A stretch of DNA of 64,000 nucleotides from Candidatus Fluviicola riflensis (GTDB taxonomy: Bacteria; Bacteroidota; Bacteroidia; Flavobacteriales_D; Crocinitomicaceae): positions 2,902,641 through 2,966,640 of the forward strand of contig CP022585.1 of NCBI GenBank assembly GCA_002243285.1, in the 5' to 3' direction. A program made the position numbers and the translations under genes. Below the pieces are notes generated by a model that had not been told where the DNA came from, did not search any database, and saw nothing but the letters and a program-made list of their open reading frames with translations. Positions 44,433-53,122 of this stretch are shown here, piece by piece. Every line of letters starts with the position of its first letter. Positions within the stretch are counted from its first letter, which is position 1.

Positions 44433-45425
44433 ATGGTAAAAATCCGGGATATCGAATTGGGAGAATTCCCACTGTTGCTGGCACCAATGGAAGACGTGAG
44501 TGATCCGCCTTTCAGGGCTTTGTGTAAACAGCATGGAGCCGATTTGATGTACACCGAATTTATTTCGTCCGAAGGATTGATCCGTGATGCGATTAAGAGT
44601 CGTCAGAAACTCGATATTTTCGACTACGAAAAACCAATCGGCATTCAGATTTTTGGTGGCGATGAAGAAGCGATGGCGATGTCTGCAAAAATCGTTGATG
44701 CCACACAACCTGATTTACTGGATATTAATTTCGGTTGTCCGGTAAAGAAAGTAGTATGCAAAGGTGCCGGAGCTGGCGTTTTGAAAGATATCGACCTGAT
44801 GGTGCGCCTGACGAAAGCCTGCATCAACAGCACCAATCTGCCAGTGACCGTAAAAACCCGTTTGGGTTGGGACGATTCCACAATCAATATCATGGAAGTC
44901 GCCGAGCGTTTGCAGGATATCGGAATTGAAGCACTGAGCATTCACGGGCGAACGCGTTCGCAGATGTACAAAGGTGAAGCTGATTGGAAATTTATTGCCG
45001 AGGTCAAAAACAATCCTCGTATTCATATTCCGATTTTCGGAAACGGCGATATCGATACCCCCGAAAAAGCGTTGGAATACAGAAATCGTTACGGTGTTGA
45101 TGGCATTATGATTGGCCGTGCAGCTATCGGCTATCCATGGATTTTCAACGAAGTGAAACATTTTATGGCGACAGGCGAGCATTTGCCTGCCCCAAGTATT
45201 GCGCAGCGTGTTCAGGCAGCCAAGGATCACCTGGAAATGAGCGTTCGCTGGAAAGGTGAAAAACTCGGAATTGCCGAAATGAAACGTCATTACACCAATT
45301 ATTTTAAGGGAATTTCGCATTTCAAGGAGTATCGTGGTAAACTCGTTACGTCATTCGATCTGGACGAAATCAGGGATTTGCTGAGCTATGTGGCAGAGCA
45401 TGAGGACGAATTTGTGTTCGCTTAG
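44433..45425 (+). CDS. dusB: tRNA-dihydrouridine synthase (DusB-type)
   Basis: 330 residues from the ATG at 44433; an upstream start would lie within the promoter. Family motifs are clear: LLAPMEDVSDPPFR at the start of the FMN TIM barrel, DINFGCPVKKVVCKGAGAG with the catalytic Cys after the conserved NxGCP, and GDIDTPEKALEY followed by GIMIGRAAIG in the phosphate-binding region. The enzyme reduces uridines in the tRNA D loop using NADPH. The Dus subtype (DusB) is my best reading from length and motif text. It is monocistronic and followed by repetitive non-coding DNA. Confidence 0.93.
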   Translation: MVKIRDIELGEFPLLLAPMEDVSDPPFRALCKQHGADLMYTEFISSEGLIRDAIKSRQKLDIFDYEKPIGIQIFGGDEEAMAMSAKIVDATQPDLLDINFGCPVKKVVCKGAGAGVLKDIDLMVRLTKACINSTNLPVTVKTRLGWDDSTINIMEVAERLQDIGIEALSIHGRTRSQMYKGEADWKFIAEVKNNPRIHIPIFGNGDIDTPEKALEYRNRYGVDGIMIGRAAIGYPWIFNEVKHFMATGEHLPAPSIAQRVQAAKDHLEMSVRWKGEKLGIAEMKRHYTNYFKGISHFKEYRGKLVTSFDLDEIRDLLSYVAEHEDEFVFA

Positions 45426-45445
45426 GTCTCGATACATTTTGCTCC

Positions 45446-45536
45446 ACTGCGTTTCGCAAAACACTCGACCTGACGCAAACACAAGGAGAAAACTAAACTG
45501 CGTTACGCAAAACACTCGACCTGACGCAAACACAGG
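45446..45536. repeat. Two ~40-bp direct repeats, period 51
   Basis: The unit ACTGCGTT(T/A)CGCAAAACACT continuing through GACCTGACGCAAACACA occurs at 45446-45486 and again at 45497-45536. Related text with the same order (TCGATACATTTT, CTCCACT, CAAAACACTC, CTGAC) recurs after the GIY-YIG gene at 45887-45940, so the gene is bracketed by members of one repeat family. Confidence 0.75.
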
Positions 45537-45591
45537 GTGAATAAAACATCAAAATTCTTGCTTTTTGGAAAAATAGTTTCGAACTTAAAGT

Positions 45592-45888
45592 ATGCGAACC
45601 TATTACGTTTATATTCTTCTTTGTGCTGATCAATCCTATTACACTGGTGTTACCAATAATTTAGGCAGACGGTTTATTGAACATGCTACCTCAAGAAATC
45701 CGGGGAGTTATACTTCAAGCCGATTGCCTGTAATGATTATTTATGCTGAACAATTCAGGAATCCGTTTCCGGCAATTCTTCGCGAAAAACAACTCAAAAA
45801 ATGGACCCGAAAGAAAAAAGAGGCCCTCATAGCAGGTAAGTTAGATGAACTGAAATCCTTAGCGAAGAAGAAAAGTTTTAGCAGGTAG
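45592..45888 (+). CDS. GIY-YIG nuclease domain protein (YhbQ/URI-like)
   Basis: 98 residues. A single GIY-YIG domain occupies about residues 2-80: YYVYILLCADQSYYTGVTNN carries the GIY/YIG tyrosines, GRRFIEH the conserved Arg, and a Glu lies in REKQLKKWTRKKKEALI. These small proteins are found widely and in multiple copies in Bacteroidota; no role is settled, though nuclease activity is expected. The tail is Lys-rich. Its stop codon is inside the left arm of a 21-bp inverted repeat, and related repeats lie on both sides, which suggests mobility or recombination together with the gene. Confidence 0.88.
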   Translation: MRTYYVYILLCADQSYYTGVTNNLGRRFIEHATSRNPGSYTSSRLPVMIIYAEQFRNPFPAILREKQLKKWTRKKKEALIAGKLDELKSLAKKKSFSR

Positions 45889-45990
45889 TCAGCCTTCGAT
45901 ACATTTTCCTCCACTACGTTCCACAAAACACTCAGGCTGACTACCAAGAATTGTTCTACTATATTCCACAAAATGTATCGAAGGCTGACT
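45887..45990. repeat. Perfect 21-bp inverted repeat flanking a 62-base loop
   Basis: Arms AGTCAGCCTTCGATACATTT(T) at 45887-45907 and its reverse complement at 45970-45990. A second complementary piece (GTAGTCAGCC with GGCTGACTAC at about 45934-45943) lies inside. The GIY-YIG stop codon overlaps the left arm by two bases. The right arm runs into TATCTTTA, a near match to the -7 element for the next gene. Confidence 0.8.
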
Positions 45991-46040
45991 ATATCTTTAA
46001 AACAATCCAACTAGTTGTACGTTTTAATCGTCATTCGTAT

Positions 46041-46892
46041 ATGATGTTTGAAAAAATGGCAGCCAATTCCTTTTTTGCGGTAACAATTGTCCTTGCTTCG
46101 GTGACACAATTATCGGCGCAGCTTTGTGAAACATCAGTGGTGCCTCCGGCAACGGTCAACGGAATCGAAATGACATCTACTTTCGACGGGTCTGTTTTTA
46201 CCTTCGCGAACGCTTACACGAGCTGCGGCAGCTATTCTACTCCCGTCAATTCAGTTTGGCTGGGATTGTCCGGTGATTTCAGTTATACAGTCAATTTTAG
46301 TCAACCGGTTAACAATGTTTCATTTGTGATCAATGCCTCAGGACAATTGATCGATGAAATTTTCATTTTTACTACAAACACCGGAATTCCTGTCTTGACG
46401 GATGTTTCCAGTTGTTATTCCTCGGTAAGCGGAAATGTGCTTACCAGCGGATTAGATGCTGATCCGGCTTCGTTGGGCGGTGGCGGGATTTTCACCGTTA
46501 CCAACAGCAGTGATTACACTTCGATTACTGTCAGTGGTCCGGGTGGTTCTGCAGGTTCATTGATGGCTATTTGTGCTAATGTAGTATCATCCGAACCCGT
46601 TTCTCCCTGCAAATTTTACAGTGATTTGGAACATCTTGAACTCCCGAATGTCATCACACCCGATGGCGATGGCATCAATGATGAATTCGCTATCAATCCG
46701 ATCTATACCGAATGTTATGATTATGAGATCAATATCTTTAACCGCTGGGGAAATGAAGTGTTTCAGGGGACAGACGGAACAGCTTTGTTCAAAGGCATCG
46801 ATCTGAATGGCGAACGTTTGTCGCAGGGAGTTTATTTCTATTCGTTTAAATCAAACGACCAGGAAAAGATCGGGTATTTCAGTGTTTTTTAG
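46041..46892 (+). CDS. Small T9SS type B cargo protein
   Basis: 283 residues from the ATG at 46041, where a signal peptide begins (about 1-27, ending LSAQ). The middle (about 30-190) is an all-beta, Ser/Gly/Val-rich domain with two Cys pairs and no recognised family. The C-terminal ~85 residues are a type B sorting domain: LPNVITPDGDGINDEF then INIFNRWGNEVFQG. It is exported by the T9SS and attached to the surface or released. No PorP/SprF gene is adjacent. The upstream inverted repeat may supply its promoter. Confidence 0.85.
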   Translation: MMFEKMAANSFFAVTIVLASVTQLSAQLCETSVVPPATVNGIEMTSTFDGSVFTFANAYTSCGSYSTPVNSVWLGLSGDFSYTVNFSQPVNNVSFVINASGQLIDEIFIFTTNTGIPVLTDVSSCYSSVSGNVLTSGLDADPASLGGGGIFTVTNSSDYTSITVSGPGGSAGSLMAICANVVSSEPVSPCKFYSDLEHLELPNVITPDGDGINDEFAINPIYTECYDYEINIFNRWGNEVFQGTDGTALFKGIDLNGERLSQGVYFYSFKSNDQEKIGYFSVF

Positions 46893-46909
46893 TAAACAGA
46901 ACCTGTTAA

Positions 46910-47254
46910 TCAGGGCGTTTTTTTCTTGTACGTATATTTCACGCGTACATGCTCAAATTCTGCGAAGTGCGTTCCTGCCGTGAATTTTAATTTCTTGGCG
47001 GCATTTTGCGCTTTCATGACAGCCGGAGTGGAAGTCACCGAAGTTCCGTCCGGGATTACTTTTGCGCCGGTTACTTCGCCTTTTCGGTTCACTGCCAATT
47101 CTATGATTACCGTTCCGGTAGTTGTTCCTTCAATCATAAAAGTTGATGTGGAAAGCAATTTCCGGCCCGAATCGACCAATGTACCACTTTGAACCTGAGC
47201 CTGCGCTCCTAAGAAAAAGCCTGAAAAAACAGCAACTACCAACCATTTATGCAT
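46910..47254 (-). CDS. Small secreted TonB C-terminal-like protein
   Basis: 114 residues with a signal peptide (about 1-19) and a single domain resembling the C-terminal domain of TonB (GTVIIELAVNRKGEVTGAKV, then AVMKAQNAAKKLKF and a final strand VRVKYTYKKK). It lacks an inner-membrane anchor of the classical type and the Pro-rich spacer. It is similar in plan to the protein at 12776-13189, though not close in sequence. Function unknown; it lies 33 bases downstream of recG on the same strand. Confidence 0.78.
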   Translation of the reverse strand: MHKWLVVAVFSGFFLGAQAQVQSGTLVDSGRKLLSTSTFMIEGTTTGTVIIELAVNRKGEVTGAKVIPDGTSVTSTPAVMKAQNAAKKLKFTAGTHFAEFEHVRVKYTYKKKTP

Positions 47255-47287
47255 GGAAACCTTCGAATTGATTTATAAAGGATAAGG

Positions 47288-49387
47288 TTACGAAATTTCT
47301 GCCCAATTCGGCTTGTCTTTTAAACGGCGGAGTGCTTCTTTTTTCAACAGGTAATGTTCAGAACGTTCCAGGCGTGGGTCTAACTGCAAGATCTCCCGTG
47401 CTTTATCGCGCGCAAGGGCAACCAGCGGACCATCTTTTGCGAGGTCGGCAATGCGTAAATCGAGATCGCCGCTTTGCTGTGTTCCCATTAAATCACCCGG
47501 GCCACGCAGTTCCAGGTCGACTTCCGAAATTTCAAAACCGTCGTTGGTGCGCACCATCGTGGAAATGCGTTTTTTAGAATCGCGGGAAAGTTTATCACCT
47601 GACATCAGGATACAGAACGATTGTTCGGCGCCACGGCCTACTCTGCCGCGTAGTTGATGCAGTTGCGACAACCCGAACCGTTCCGCGCTTTCAATGATCA
47701 TCACCGAGGCATTGGGAACGTTTACGCCCACTTCAATGACCGTTGTAGCAACCATGATTTGCGTATCGCCCTGCACAAACCGGCGCATTTCGTAGTCTTT
47801 GTCTTCTGGTTTCATTTGCCCATGAACGATGCTCACTTTGTATTCCGGCAAGGGAAATGAGCGCGTAATGGATTCGAAACCGTCCATCAAATTGGCGTAA
47901 TCGAGTTTCTCCGATTCCTGGATGAGTGGATAGACAACATAAATCTGCCGGCCTTTGGCAATTTCGCTGCGCATAAACCCGAATACCACCAGGCGGTCCT
48001 TATCATACTTATGCTGCGTTGTAATGGGTTTTCTTCCCGGCGGTAATTCATCGATCACCGACACGTCCAGATCGCCGTAAAAGGTCATAGCCAGCGTTCG
48101 CGGAATAGGTGTTGCCGTCATAATCAATACATGTGGCGGAACGGTATTTTTCTTCCACATCCGTGCACGCTGCGCTACTCCGAACCGGTGCTGTTCGTCT
48201 ATGACCACAATTCCGAGGTTGTTGAACTGAACGATGTCTTCCAGTAAAGCGTGTGTTCCGACTAAAATATGGATTTCGCCATTGAGCAAACCTTCGTGCA
48301 GCACACGACGCGCTGCTTTTTTGGTAGAACCTGTCAGTAAAGCAACTTTAACATCTGTATTTGCAAGTAATTCCTGAATTCCAATAAAATGTTGATTGGC
48401 CAGGATTTCCGTAGGTGCCATGATCGCTCCCTGGAAGCCATTTCCAATTCCCATGAGCATAGTCAATAATGCTACAACTGTTTTTCCGCTCCCTACATCG
48501 CCTTGCAGTAGGCGGTTCATCTGGATGCCGGACCCCATATCTTTCCTAATTTCCTTCAGTACGCGTTTCTGTGCATTGGTTAACGGAAACGGCATGTGGT
48601 TTTCGTAGAAGTTATGAAATACCTCGCCCACTTCCGTTAAAACGTTTCCGGGGGTGCGCTGCATGGTAATTGTTTTCCTGAGCAGGAGTTCTATTTGCAA
48701 ATGCAGGAGTTCTTCCAGCTTAAAACGGGTGCGGGCCAATTGTGCCAGCGGAATGTCGTTCGGATTGTGAATAGAAACAATGGCGCGGGCGAATTCGGGT
48801 AAACGCAATTCTTCCCGCAACTTCACCGGAATCGCATCCGGAAGAGAATGACTTCCCAATTGTGCCAATAACGCGTTGATGAGTTTATGAATTCCCCGGG
48901 AATGTAGTCCACCCGAAGTCAGCTTTTCAGTGGACGAATAAACGGGTTGCCAGCCAGTGTTTTCATCTACTTTCGACCATTCGGTAATTTCCGGATGAGG
49001 AATGTTCCAGCCTTTGCCGTATTGTTTGGGTTTACCGAATACCTGTAGTAAAACACCTGGCTTCAGGGAAGGAAGAATCCATTTGAATCCCTGGAACCAT
49101 AGAAGTTCAATGACACCGCTTTCGTCCTGAAATCGGGCAGTAAGTCGTTTATTCTTACCTATACCGCTTTCCTGAACACCGATAATGGTTCCTTTGAGTT
49201 GCATGAAACCGTCAGTCAGGTGTACATCTTTTATAAGTTGGTACGATGAACGATCGACGTAACGAAAAGGGAAATGGTATAATAAATCGCCGAAGGTTGC
49301 TATTCCCAATTCAGCACGCAGGAGCTGTGCCCGCTGGGGGCCGACTCCTTTGAGAAATTCAATGGGGGTTTGAAGCAAGTCGTTCAT
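47288..49387 (-). CDS. recG: ATP-dependent DNA helicase RecG
   Basis: 699 residues, full family length. An N-terminal wedge/OB region (about 1-230, LKGVGPQRAQLL and GFMQLKGTIIG) precedes two helicase domains: Walker A LLQGDVGSGKTVVALL, the DEQH box in IVVIDEQHRFG, motif III TATPIPRTLAM and motif VI QLRGRVGRG. RecG remodels stalled replication forks and branch-migrates Holliday junctions. Upstream of its start is a long fold-back element; downstream is the TonB-C-like gene. Nothing is missing or odd in the reading frame. Confidence 0.97.
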   Translation of the reverse strand: MNDLLQTPIEFLKGVGPQRAQLLRAELGIATFGDLLYHFPFRYVDRSSYQLIKDVHLTDGFMQLKGTIIGVQESGIGKNKRLTARFQDESGVIELLWFQGFKWILPSLKPGVLLQVFGKPKQYGKGWNIPHPEITEWSKVDENTGWQPVYSSTEKLTSGGLHSRGIHKLINALLAQLGSHSLPDAIPVKLREELRLPEFARAIVSIHNPNDIPLAQLARTRFKLEELLHLQIELLLRKTITMQRTPGNVLTEVGEVFHNFYENHMPFPLTNAQKRVLKEIRKDMGSGIQMNRLLQGDVGSGKTVVALLTMLMGIGNGFQGAIMAPTEILANQHFIGIQELLANTDVKVALLTGSTKKAARRVLHEGLLNGEIHILVGTHALLEDIVQFNNLGIVVIDEQHRFGVAQRARMWKKNTVPPHVLIMTATPIPRTLAMTFYGDLDVSVIDELPPGRKPITTQHKYDKDRLVVFGFMRSEIAKGRQIYVVYPLIQESEKLDYANLMDGFESITRSFPLPEYKVSIVHGQMKPEDKDYEMRRFVQGDTQIMVATTVIEVGVNVPNASVMIIESAERFGLSQLHQLRGRVGRGAEQSFCILMSGDKLSRDSKKRISTMVRTNDGFEISEVDLELRGPGDLMGTQQSGDLDLRIADLAKDGPLVALARDKAREILQLDPRLERSEHYLLKKEALRRLKDKPNWAEIS

Positions 49388-49405
49388 GCGGGGTTAAAGA
49401 TATCT

Positions 49406-49625
49406 CTTACTTTTTTCCATAGCAAAAAAAGTAAGCAAAAATGCATTACGTCATTCCAAAGTCGCTCGCGAAAAAGAACTGTTTCTGTGTTTTAAAGTCA
49501 AAAGTGGCAGATCAGGATCTGAAACGCAACGCACAGCAGATTTGGCAATCGCTGTACGTTTTAGCGCTTTTGACAAAACACAACGAAACAGTTCTTTTTC
49601 TTTGCTTCGCTTCCTGGAATGACGT
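49406..49625. repeat. Long fold-back element with leading hairpin
   Basis: A hairpin (CTTACTTTTTT at 49406-49416, complement at 49425-49435) is followed by a 178-base fold-back. Arms at 49448-49493 and 49576-49625 pair over ACGTCATTCCA/TGGAATGACGT and GAAAAAGAACTGTTTC/GAAACAGTTCTTTTTC; the inner part pairs too (GTCAAAAG/CTTTTGAC). No gene is convincing in it. The hairpin and its flank closely match 55588-55640. Apart from a doubtful ORF at 49675-49872 and a terminator, the 740-base recG-dsbD gap appears non-coding. Confidence 0.8.
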
Positions 49626-49674
49626 TATCTCCGCATCAACAATTCTATGTAATAAAACGGATTTTAATACCGAA

Positions 49675-49872
49675 TCAATGAAGTTTGATCCGCTCGATCA
49701 CGCTTAACTGCACCTTGTTCTCTGACGATCTGAACTTAATGCCATTTGGGATCTCGTTCTTAAAGAAGTTCGTGTAATTTTTTGGAGTTATTTGCGTTAT
49801 AGGATTAGACCCGAAAGGGTATAAAAGATAAATGGAGCAAAGACGGGCGTCCTTACTCCATTCATTAATCAA
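49675..49872 (-). CDS. Doubtful 65-residue ORF
   Basis: 65 residues with no signal peptide or known motif. The last 30 residues (FFKNEIPNGIKFRSSENKVQ and on) look like protein-like text with NNC-biased codons, unlike random AT-rich DNA; the first part does not. Upstream on this strand is TATCTTAG at about 49898-49905, a one-base variant of the -7 element. It could be a small protein, a gene fragment or a structured RNA. I do not recognise it. Confidence 0.25.
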   Translation of the reverse strand: MINEWSKDARLCSIYLLYPFGSNPITQITPKNYTNFFKNEIPNGIKFRSSENKVQLSVIERIKLH

Positions 49873-50071
49873 CCTAACCTAACCACCTAAATCAGAGCTA
49901 AGATACAATTATTTATATTTAAGATGCAAGCTTTCAATCGATTTTTTTTGATTTTTTTTCGGCGAATATGCTTATTTAACGCATGAAAAATTAGTTCGAT
50001 ATTATGCACACATACAGATAAATCCTGCTATTGGCAAGCGATGAGCATAACGGCTTTTTTCGTTCTGAAAT

Positions 50072-50103
50072 ACAAAAAAAAGTCTGCTAAAAAACAGACT
50101 TTC
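50072..50103 (-). terminator. Terminator after dsbD
   Basis: The 8-bp stem AAAGTCTG/CAGACTTT (50079-50086, 50095-50102) has an A-rich loop and is followed on the minus strand by seven T. It is 24 bases beyond the dsbD stop. Confidence 0.85.
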
Positions 50104-50126
50104 TATTGGAATAAATTTATTCCCGG

Positions 50127-52217
50127 TTATTTTTTACTCTTATAAGCCTTTATTCCCTTTTGAAGAAACGCTTTGTATTGCTCAATATCCGGAGTATAAC
50201 CGATGGCCTCGGTAAGATCGTTTCCATCAGCGTCAGCTACAATATAAAGTGGCTGGGAGTTCTTACCATAATTCTTCACCTGATAATCTGCCCATTTATC
50301 ACCAACGGTTTTGATTCGTCCTTTAATAGCATCAGAATACTTCCATTCCGATTCGGGTAATTCCGTTTTATCATCCGTGTAAAGCGAGATGATTACCATA
50401 TCATTTTGCAACATTGGTCGGATGTTATCATTTGTCCAAACTTTGTTTTCAGTCCTGCGACAGTTTTGACAATAAATTCCTGTAAAATCTATTAAGATTG
50501 GCTTGTTCGCTTTTTTGGCGTACTCGCGGCCTTTATCCAAATCATGAAATACTTTTATCGAACCGTCGGCTACTTCATGTAAATCATTGGAATAGGCTGC
50601 GATCAACGTATCCTGTAACATGACTGATGAGCCAGATTCGCCTTTATTAAATCTAAAGCCGTCCTCAGACCAAGTTCTTGGCGGAGCAATTCCCTCAATG
50701 GCAGATAATGGTGCTCCCCAAAGTCCAGGCAATAAATAAAGTGCAAATACCAATGAAGATAATGCAAACATGAAACGTGTAACTGAAAGTTTTTCAACCG
50801 GGGAATCGTGTGCAAACCTCAATTTTCCTAATAAATAGAAACCGATCACCGCGAAAATAACGACCCAAATAGAAACAAAAACTTCTCTGGTTAAAATTCC
50901 CCATTTCAAATCTAAATCGACGCTCGACAAGAACTTTAGTGCCAACGCGATCTCAAGTAATCCTAAAACAACTTTCACTGAATTGAGCCATCCACCCGAT
51001 TGAGGAAGTGAGCTTAGCCAGCTTGGGAAGATGGCAAACAACGTAAATGGAATTGCCAATGCAAGAGAAAACCCTGTCATTCCCATCGCTGGAGCCATAA
51101 TAGATCCTGTACTTGAGGCTTCAACTAATAGTGTGCCTATAATTGGTCCTGTACATGAGAAGGAAACCAACCCTAAAGTAAAGGCCATAAAGAAAATACC
51201 AACGAATCCACTTCTTTTATCAACTTGTTCATCAGACTTGTTGACCCATTTGGCAGGTAGCCTGATTTCAAATGCGCCTAAAAAGGAGAACGCAAAGATC
51301 ATGAACACAGCAAAGAAAATCAGATTCATGGTTATGCTGGTAGATAATTTCTGGAGTCCTGTAGGACCTAATGCAATTGTAACGATCAATCCAATTACTA
51401 CATAAATTACTATTATTGATATCCCAAACAACAATGCTTTTCCTATCGCTGATTTACGACCACCTGAGCCTTTCGTGAAAAAAGTCACTGTCATTGGAAT
51501 CATTGGAAACATACAAGGAGTCAGCAAAGCGATTAATCCCCCACCGAAACCACCAATAAATATAGCCAACCATGATTTAGAATCTGATGAATCCTCATTT
51601 TTAGCTTTCTTAAGTTTAGGTTTTTTTGTTTGTTTTTTATCTACGGAAGTTGATTTTACTGGTTTCTCAGGAGTTTTAGCAAGATTTGTATCCGAAGCAG
51701 GGAGCCCTTCTTCAAGTGCCAATGCTTTCATTCCTTTTACCGATAATACTTTTTCAATTGTTGGGAATAAGCACCCGTTTTCGTCACATACCTGAAATTG
51801 AAATTCAAATGGCAGATCAAAAGTTCCATCTTTTAAAACAATAAAGCCTTGTTTAAAGGTAACCGAGTTCTCAAAATAAAGTGAGGTTCCCAAATCATCC
51901 ACATGCGTTTTCGGCTTGCCCACTTCTTTCAGTTTGCCATCCAATTTCACTGCAGTTGTTGGTTTCAGAACAAAACGTGGAACAAATCCAGTACCGTCCG
52001 CTTTTGAAGGATCGTGTTTCACGGAAAAGGTATGCCATCCGGGTATGATTTTCGCCTTTCCGACTACATAACCATGAGAGTCATCAACCTTTTCTATAGT
52101 AAAAGTCCATGAAATTTTTTCAGTCCAATCTCCTCCAGGTTGTGCGAAAGCAACCGATTTTGAGACGAAAGAAAATAACAATCCTAGTGTTAATACAATG
52201 AAATTAATGCTTTTCAT
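50127..52217 (-). CDS. dsbD: Thiol:disulfide interchange protein DsbD
   Basis: 696 residues: signal peptide (about 1-25), an N-terminal DsbD-alpha-like domain (about 28-165, with the Cys pair in VCDENGCLFP), a linker rich in Lys, the eight-helix DsbD core (about 210-500) with the transmembrane Cys in TPCMFPM and SFSCTGP, and a C-terminal thioredoxin-like domain with CxxC in GIYCQNCRRTE. It carries electrons from cytoplasmic thioredoxin to periplasmic reductases. A separate alpha-domain-like protein is encoded 19 bases upstream (52237-52665), evidently in the same operon. A terminator follows its stop. Confidence 0.95.
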   Translation of the reverse strand: MKSINFIVLTLGLLFSFVSKSVAFAQPGGDWTEKISWTFTIEKVDDSHGYVVGKAKIIPGWHTFSVKHDPSKADGTGFVPRFVLKPTTAVKLDGKLKEVGKPKTHVDDLGTSLYFENSVTFKQGFIVLKDGTFDLPFEFQFQVCDENGCLFPTIEKVLSVKGMKALALEEGLPASDTNLAKTPEKPVKSTSVDKKQTKKPKLKKAKNEDSSDSKSWLAIFIGGFGGGLIALLTPCMFPMIPMTVTFFTKGSGGRKSAIGKALLFGISIIVIYVVIGLIVTIALGPTGLQKLSTSITMNLIFFAVFMIFAFSFLGAFEIRLPAKWVNKSDEQVDKRSGFVGIFFMAFTLGLVSFSCTGPIIGTLLVEASSTGSIMAPAMGMTGFSLALAIPFTLFAIFPSWLSSLPQSGGWLNSVKVVLGLLEIALALKFLSSVDLDLKWGILTREVFVSIWVVIFAVIGFYLLGKLRFAHDSPVEKLSVTRFMFALSSLVFALYLLPGLWGAPLSAIEGIAPPRTWSEDGFRFNKGESGSSVMLQDTLIAAYSNDLHEVADGSIKVFHDLDKGREYAKKANKPILIDFTGIYCQNCRRTENKVWTNDNIRPMLQNDMVIISLYTDDKTELPESEWKYSDAIKGRIKTVGDKWADYQVKNYGKNSQPLYIVADADGNDLTEAIGYTPDIEQYKAFLQKGIKAYKSKK

Positions 52218-52236
52218 AAGGTTTTAAAATATGGAT

Positions 52237-52665
52237 TTAGGGGATCGTAACAGAAAAAGACTCATCTACAGGTGGCAGGCACATGATTTCATTACATACC
52301 ATATAAGTAATATAACCTGTAATTGTTCCTTTACTTCCGGTGGAAACTTTGCGTGTGAATACGGCCTGATTCTTGAAAAAATCGAGCGAGGCTTCAAAAT
52401 TTTCATCGTACGCATGAATAGCTTTCGGTTCCTTGACAGTTCCATCCCACTTTACGGAATCATTTTCATCAAATACAAAAGCTGTCGGCACCGGACCGAT
52501 ATCATTTTGGATAAACTGGCTGTATAAATGCCATCCGTCTGCAATGGTTGCACGAAATTCAACCTGATTCTCAGCTGCGTTGTAAGAAACTTCCCATAAC
52601 ACTTTCTCCTGCGAGAATACCCACGTGGAAAGTGATGTGACTAAAACCAGTAAGATGTATTTCAT
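52237..52665 (-). CDS. DsbD N-terminal-domain-like secreted protein
   Basis: 142 residues: signal peptide (about 1-18) and a single DsbD-alpha-like domain, including the reactive pair in YMVCNEIMCLPPVDESF, close in form to the CxxxxxC active site of DsbD. The plan and motif are those of the N-terminal domain of the adjacent dsbD, so it is probably a duplicated domain acting as an extra periplasmic electron acceptor. It is the first gene of the unit, 19 bases before dsbD. Which client it reduces is unknown. Confidence 0.88.
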   Translation of the reverse strand: MKYILLVLVTSLSTWVFSQEKVLWEVSYNAAENQVEFRATIADGWHLYSQFIQNDIGPVPTAFVFDENDSVKWDGTVKEPKAIHAYDENFEASLDFFKNQAVFTRKVSTGSKGTITGYITYMVCNEIMCLPPVDESFSVTIP

Positions 52666-52744
52666 TGTCCTTAACGATTATCTATCCAAAGCTACGAAAC
52701 GAATTGCGTTTCGGTTTGGAACAATGAAATAAATTCTTGAAATG

Positions 52745-53014
52745 CTAAAACTTCAATTCCAGGATCCGGTCGATTGGAATCCACATGCCGCCTTTGAGGC
52801 AAATAAACTTGGTTCCGGTGGCCCAAATGGTTGTGTTTATGCGTTTTAAGCCTTCATCATCCTGAAAAATGATCCCCACTTTGGTATGGTAACCATTCCC
52901 TAAACGAGTCGCTTCATCCAATCTGCGACGCAGCTCGGGATCTTGTTTGATTGTGACAGGACGACTGAAAGAAAGATCCTTTACAAGCTCTTTCTCAATA
53001 ACTTCTGGTTCCAT
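52745..53014 (-). CDS. Conserved-looking small protein of unknown function
   Basis: 89 residues, hydrophilic, with no signal peptide or membrane segment. The N-terminal third is charged (MEPEVIEKELVKDLSFSRPV), the rest is beta-like with TKVGIIFQDDEGLKRINTTI and the end WIPIDRILELKF. The pattern (a strand pair followed by a Gly-rich turn) resembles small Bacteroidota proteins of unknown role, but I cannot name a family. It is monocistronic between the dsbD unit and tilS. Confidence 0.7.
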   Translation of the reverse strand: MEPEVIEKELVKDLSFSRPVTIKQDPELRRRLDEATRLGNGYHTKVGIIFQDDEGLKRINTTIWATGTKFICLKGGMWIPIDRILELKF

Positions 53015-53122
53015 AGTAATTGAGATTTAGTTTTCTAATCGGAATTTAGAAAAAAAAATGATTCAAGAATACTTTTTCACCTAAAAAAAACGGTTTGCTT
53101 TTTCAGAATGCGATGGAACGCT

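Noticed and set aside
49441..49707. 88-residue plus-strand ORF
   Set aside because: It runs through both arms of the fold-back element and has no family features, so the frame is probably fortuitous.
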